In this document: positions 58,070 through 64,000 of the stretch, one piece after another | Numbering within the stretch: position 1 is the stretch's first letter | How the letters are laid out: each line of letters begins with the position of its first letter | Source of the DNA: Oricola thermophila | Lineage (GTDB): Bacteria; Pseudomonadota; Alphaproteobacteria; Rhizobiales; Rhizobiaceae | Length of the DNA stretch: 64,000 nt | Reading direction: 5' to 3' | Assembly: GCF_013358405.1 (NCBI RefSeq) | Contig: NZ_CP054836.1 | Span: forward strand, 2,108,001-2,172,000 | Translations under genes and position numbers: made by a program | The notes under the pieces: model-generated | The model's database searches: none | What the model saw: only the letters and a program-made list of their open reading frames with translations | Told to the model about the DNA's origin: nothing

Positions 58070-58858
58070 ATGAACGACAGCAATCACACCGGATTCGGCG
58101 GGGCCACCGCCCGTTCCCGCAAGCCGCGCGCCCCGAACGCGCCGCCCGCGAGCCACACGACAATTGCCGGCACCAAGAATTCGGACATCGTCTACCGGGA
58201 CCTGCGCAGCGCCATCATCGCCATGGAGCTGACGCCGGGAACCGTCATCAACGAGAAGGAACTGACCCAGCGCTACGGCATAAGCCGGACACCGGTGCGC
58301 GAGGCATTGCTGCGGCTATCGGAGGACAGGCTGCTCGACGTGGTGCCCAAGTCCGGCACCTTCGTCGCGCGCATCCCCCTCTCGGCGGTGCGGGAGGCGC
58401 TGGTGGCACGCCGGGCGCTGGAGGCCGTCACCGTGCGCGAGGCCACGGCCAGGGCCAGCGAAAGCCAGTTCATTGAAATGCGCGCGATCATCCAGCGCCA
58501 GCGCGAAACCGCTGCGGCGGGCGACGAGGCCGCGTTCCACAACGCGGACGACGACTTTCACGCCGCGATCGCCGCGGCCGCGCGCCTGCCCGGAATATGG
58601 GACATGATCCAGCAGATCCGGGTACAGATCGAGCGCTATCGCCGCCTTACGCTGCCGCAACCCGGACGCATGGCAATGGTGGTCGGGGAACACGAGGCGG
58701 TTCTCGAGGCGATGACGCGGAACGACGCGGACACGGCCGTCGAGCGCATGGCCCACCATCTCAACAAGCTTCAGCTCGACATCGCCGTGTTCCGCGACAT
58801 GTGGCCGGACTATTTCGTCTTCGACCCGGCGGTCGACAGCGAACTGCTCGAGGAGTAG
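58070..58858 (+). CDS. GntR family regulator (FadR subfamily)
   Basis: 262 residues. After a basic disordered N-terminus of about 40 residues comes the winged helix (VYRDLRSAIIAMELTPGTVI; LTQRYGISRTPVREALLRL), then the helical FCD ligand domain (ADDDFHAAIAAAARL, EHEAVLEAMTRND, AVERMAHHLNKL) with Asp/His residues for a metal-bound organic acid. Divergent from the TRAP operon, which it probably represses until the substrate appears. The substrate is unknown because no catabolic gene is beside it. Confidence 0.9.
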   Translation: MNDSNHTGFGGATARSRKPRAPNAPPASHTTIAGTKNSDIVYRDLRSAIIAMELTPGTVINEKELTQRYGISRTPVREALLRLSEDRLLDVVPKSGTFVARIPLSAVREALVARRALEAVTVREATARASESQFIEMRAIIQRQRETAAAGDEAAFHNADDDFHAAIAAAARLPGIWDMIQQIRVQIERYRRLTLPQPGRMAMVVGEHEAVLEAMTRNDADTAVERMAHHLNKLQLDIAVFRDMWPDYFVFDPAVDSELLEE

Positions 58859-58867
58859 CGCCCCTAT

Positions 58868-59236
58868 TCAGCGCCGCAGGCGGAATGCCGCGCCTGCCAC
58901 CGCAAGCCAGCCGGCCATCATGGCGATGCCGCCGGTCGGCGCGGCCATCGCGAACAGCCGCCCCTGGCCGAATTCGCGCAGCGCCATGTCGGAGGCAAAC
59001 AACGCCGCACCGACGAAAAGCAGGACGGCCGCCAATCGCAGCAGGACCGCGCCGCGACCGAGGAGGCCGATCGCCAGCAGTGCCGGGGCATGGGTGAGAC
59101 AGACCAGCGCGGCGGCACTCATAAGCCGCGGATCGCTGCCCGCATGGGCACTCGCCGCCGCCGCGGCAACACCTGCGAAGCCGAGAACTCCCGCGCCGGC
59201 CAGCACCGCCGCGCCATTTCCGTCCTGCCTGTCCAT
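58868..59236 (-). CDS. DUF423 family membrane protein
   Basis: 122 residues with four hydrophobic helices. The typical DUF423 end is LFAMAAPTGGIAMMAGWLAV, and ASAHAGSDPRLM near the N-terminus matches the family's glycine/histidine loop. Function unknown; homologues (YgdD) are small inner-membrane proteins. It is convergent with the GntR gene, 9 bp apart. Confidence 0.82.
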   Translation of the reverse strand: MDRQDGNGAAVLAGAGVLGFAGVAAAAASAHAGSDPRLMSAAALVCLTHAPALLAIGLLGRGAVLLRLAAVLLFVGAALFASDMALREFGQGRLFAMAAPTGGIAMMAGWLAVAGAAFRLRR

Positions 59237-59402
59237 TGGCGTTCTCCGTCTCCGGAAACCGCACTAGCGCATCCCGCAGGCGTCGAAAACCGTGTTGTCC
59301 GCGACGAATTGCCCGTTCCCGGGCCACCGGGCGGCCGACTGTCATAGAGGGGTAACACTGCGTTCATAGGCATCCTGCGTCCAACACAAACGCACGGAGC
59401 CG

Positions 59403-60389
59403 ATGATGCACATTCTCAGGACCCTCCTGGCAGGCGCTGCCCTCGTCGCGGCCGCCTCGACCGCCATGGCCGCCGAAGGCACGCTCACCCTCTATACCAG
59501 CCAGCCGAACAACGACGCCCAGCAGACCGTCGATGCCTTCATGGCAAAACATCCCGACATCAAGGTGACATTCGTCCGCGACGGCACGACCAAGATCATG
59601 GCCCGGCTGCGCGCCGAGCTGGAAGCCGGCTCGACGCCCGCCGACGTGCTGCTGATCGCAGACAACGTGACCATGGAAGGCATGAGCCGCGACGGATACC
59701 TGATGGCATATCCGGAAGCCGACGTGTCGGCCTATGACGAAGGCATCCAGGATCCGGAACGGATGTGGTTCCCGACCAAGCTGATCACCACCGGCATCGT
59801 CTACAACACCGCCGCGCCAATGAAGCCCGCCTCCTGGAAGGACTTGCTGACCGACGAGACGAAAGGCCAGATCGCCATGCCTTCGCCGCTCACCTCGGGC
59901 GCGGCGTTGATCCACACCAAGACCATGGTCTCCAACATGGAAGAAGGCTGGGGCTACTACGAGACACTGGCCGCCAACGGCGCGCAGGCGTCCGGCGGCA
60001 ATGGCGGCGTGTTGAAGGCCGTGGCCGGCGGCGAGAAACTCTACGGCATGGTCGTCGAGTTCCTGCCGATCCGGGAAAAGGCCAAGGGCGCGCCGGTCGA
60101 CTTCGTCTTCCCCGAGGAAGGCGTCTCGGCGATATCGGAACCGGTCGCCATTCTTTCGAACACGAAAAATCCTGATGCTGCAAAGGCTTTCGTCGATTTC
60201 CTGATCTCGCGTGAAGGCCAGGAACTGGCCGCCTCGCAGGGCTACATGCCGGCACATCCGGAAGTATCCCCGCCGGAAGGGTTCCCCCCTCTTTCGGACA
60301 TAAGGGTGATGGCTTTCGATCCGGCCGCCGCGCTCGAATCCGCCGAGGCCGACAAGGACAGGTTCGCGACAATCTTCGGCCAGAACTGA
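59403..60389 (+). CDS. Periplasmic binding protein of an iron-type ABC transporter
   Basis: 328 residues with a signal peptide ending ASTAMA. The mature protein begins EGTLTLYTSQPNNDAQQTVD and continues KVTFVRDGTTKIMARLRAEL and PADVLLIADN, as in FbpA-type and phosphonate/thiamine-type binding proteins. Tyr residues suited to iron binding are present, but the ligand could equally be 2-aminoethylphosphonate. The permease gene follows 28 bp later. The ATPase that should complete the system is absent. Confidence 0.85.
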   Translation: MMHILRTLLAGAALVAAASTAMAAEGTLTLYTSQPNNDAQQTVDAFMAKHPDIKVTFVRDGTTKIMARLRAELEAGSTPADVLLIADNVTMEGMSRDGYLMAYPEADVSAYDEGIQDPERMWFPTKLITTGIVYNTAAPMKPASWKDLLTDETKGQIAMPSPLTSGAALIHTKTMVSNMEEGWGYYETLAANGAQASGGNGGVLKAVAGGEKLYGMVVEFLPIREKAKGAPVDFVFPEEGVSAISEPVAILSNTKNPDAAKAFVDFLISREGQELAASQGYMPAHPEVSPPEGFPPLSDIRVMAFDPAAALESAEADKDRFATIFGQN

Positions 60390-62335
60390 TCCGGGAAGAT
60401 TCGTTGGCATCGTCATCGTGAAGATTCTTCCACGCAAACGCGCCTCCCGCCTTCGCAGGCGGGGGGCGGACACGTTGTTCGAACGGGAAGGCGGCGGAAT
60501 CGCACTGATCGCGATCTCCGCTGTCTGCCTGTTCTGTCTCGCGCCGATGCTCCAGCTGGCGTTCGCCGCCGCGCGCGTGCTGCAATCCGGTGCCGCCGAC
60601 GCGTTCGCCCTGCTGACCGGCCCGACCATCATGCGCGCAATATTCAACACGCTCGCCATAGCAACGGGATCGACCGTACTGGCCGTCATTCTCGGCGGCA
60701 CCGTCGCCGTCGCGCTCGCCACCATGACGATGCAGACGAGACGCGCGCTCGCCTTCCTGTTCGTGCTTTCGCTGATGGTGGCGCCACAGGTCTCGGCGCT
60801 CGCATTCAAAACACTGGCCGGCCCTTCATCGCCGATCCTCAACACGCTCGGCATCGCGCCCCCGCCCGGCACGCCGAATCCGATGCTCGGCTACGGCGGC
60901 ATCATTCTCGTGATGGGGCTGCATCACGCTCCGCTCGTGGCCATAACCGTCGCGACGGGCCTGGTACGTATTCCGAGGTCGCTCGTGGAAGCGGCCAGGA
61001 TCGACGGCGCCCGACACTTCGCCATCGTAACCGGAATCATCATGCCGGTCATCCGGCTCAACATCCTCTCGGCCATCCTGCTCGCATTCGTTGCCGGGGT
61101 CGGCAATTTCGGCATTCCCGCACTGCTTGGCCTGCCGGTCGGCATCATCACCCTGCCGACCATGGTCTATCGCCAGCTAGCGAGCTTCGGGCGCGGCGCC
61201 ATCGACGACGCAGCGCTCGTCTCGCTGCTGATTGCGGCCATGGCGGGGATCGCGGTGATCGCCTCGTCATGGCTGATGGCCCGGCGCGACGTGCGTACGG
61301 AGACCGAACACGGGCTCGAGCCTTTCATTCACCGCCCTGCATTCGCGCGCAGCGTCGAAATCCTTCTCTGGGCATTTTTCGCGGCGACGATCCTGTTGCC
61401 GCTCGCCTCGCTTGTCGCAACATCGCTGGTACCGGCCTACGGCGTCACGCTCAGCCTCGAAAGCATCACCTTCGCGCAATATACCGGGACCATGTGGCAG
61501 CAGGCACTGATCCGCCGCGCCTTTGCCAACTCGCTGACCTTCGCCGGCGGAGCAGCCGCTGTCCTCGCAGTGCTCTCGCTGCTGATCGCCTACGCGCTGG
61601 ACCGGCGCCTGTCGCGGGCGCGCATGGTGATCCTTCCCGTGATCGAAATGCCCTACGCCCTGCCCGGCGTCGTCGTCGCCATTGCCTGCATCCTCCTGTT
61701 CGTGAAGCCGCTGCCCTTCGCGGGTGTGACGATCTACGGCACGGCGTGGATCATCGTCTTCGCCTATATGGCGTCGTTCCTCGCCGTCGCCGCCAAGCCC
61801 GTTGTCGCGGCCGTTGCATCGCTTGAGCGCGACGTCGAGGAAGCGGCGTTGCTGGACGGCGCGCGCGTGACTGCGCGGCTGACGCAGATCATCCTGCCAT
61901 TGGTGTTGCCGGCGATTGCCGCCGGAGGGGTGATGGCCTTCCTGCTGGCCTTCAACGAGCTTACCATATCGGCTCTCCTCTGGTCCGCCGGAACGGAAAC
62001 GCTGGGCGTCGCCCTGCTCAACCTGGAAGACGCGGGCCTCGCCACGGAAGCAGCGGCTCTCGCCGTGGTTGCCACCGGGGTTGTCGCCACGCTGATGGCA
62101 CTGCTGGAAGCGGCGAGCCGTCACCTGCCGGAAAACGCTCTGCCATGGCGACAACTATGTCCCGGCACCGGCGCAGGCACGAGGCAGGCCGCGCCGGTTT
62201 TGCCCGGTCGCCGCACCGCTATCCCCGTCCGATCGCCTGGCGGCGATTGCGCCGCGGGACGTGCCTGCCTATTGCTGGAGGCATCCGCCCGCGATTCCCT
62301 TCGCCACCGCGACCAAGCAAGGCAGCCGAACCGTC

Positions 62336-64000
<1,665 letters not shown>

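Overview
The window is high-G+C chromosomal DNA from an alphaproteobacterium, most likely of the order Hyphomicrobiales (rhizobia-like). The evidence is the gene order greA - LPS glycosyltransferases - lrp - trxB - lsrB, which is the layout known around the LPS core genes of Sinorhizobium; the siroheme/sulfite reduction cluster cysG-DUF2849-cysI-cysH-DUF934-fpr; an ALAS-type hemA; and a long CarB with an extra N-terminal insert. I saw no tRNA, rRNA, prophage, insertion sequence or CRISPR array.

Layout. 1-2.7 kb: end of an MscS channel, then DUF2937, DUF2161 and a zinc metallopeptidase on the minus strand. 2.9-8.4 kb: carB, a DUF2235 hydrolase and greA, whose leader carries an intrinsic terminator. 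8.4-18.9 kb: a surface polysaccharide locus with LpsB-like, KpsS/KpsC-like, GT25, GT10 (fucosyl) and CAP59-like transferases, two methyltransferase-like proteins, the GDP-fucose genes gmd and fcl, and a GT39 membrane transferase. 18.9-21.5 kb: lrp, trxB, lsrB. 21.5-22.5 kb: four tandem small-RNA genes. 22.4-30.2 kb: GMC oxidoreductase, a broken secreted-protein gene, ettA, a GT-C-like membrane protein, an alpha/beta hydrolase and DUF808. 30.4-37.9 kb: cytochrome c and hemA (with an FNR/FixK box), divergent from the sulfur assimilation operon. 37.9-41.6 kb: a DUF1127 protein, a winged-helix/TPR regulator and a ferredoxin-reductase-like flavoprotein. 41.6-50.2 kb: a three-part ABC exporter, a chemoreceptor operon with a CtrA-type box and a GGDEF/EAL protein. 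50.4-58.9 kb: an RND efflux pair and a TRAP transporter with a divergent GntR regulator. 58.9-64 kb: DUF423, an iron-type ABC binding protein and permease with no ATPase gene, and recQ, which runs off the end.

The most unusual element is the array at 21509-22468. A unit of 256-258 bp occurs four times. Each copy has a TTGAAY-N17-CATATT promoter, a roughly 128-nt transcribed region with three hairpins that all display CCTCCTCCC (or one variant) in their loops, and a U-tract terminator. This is the signature of the CcsR/cuckoo small RNAs of alphaproteobacteria, whose loops copy the anti-Shine-Dalgarno core. Here they sit directly behind trxB and lsrB, which are redox and stress genes, and the last copy overlaps the 3' end of the GMC gene in antisense. 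A perfect 9-nt complement to the loop motif lies in the leader of the TRAP binding-protein gene in this window.
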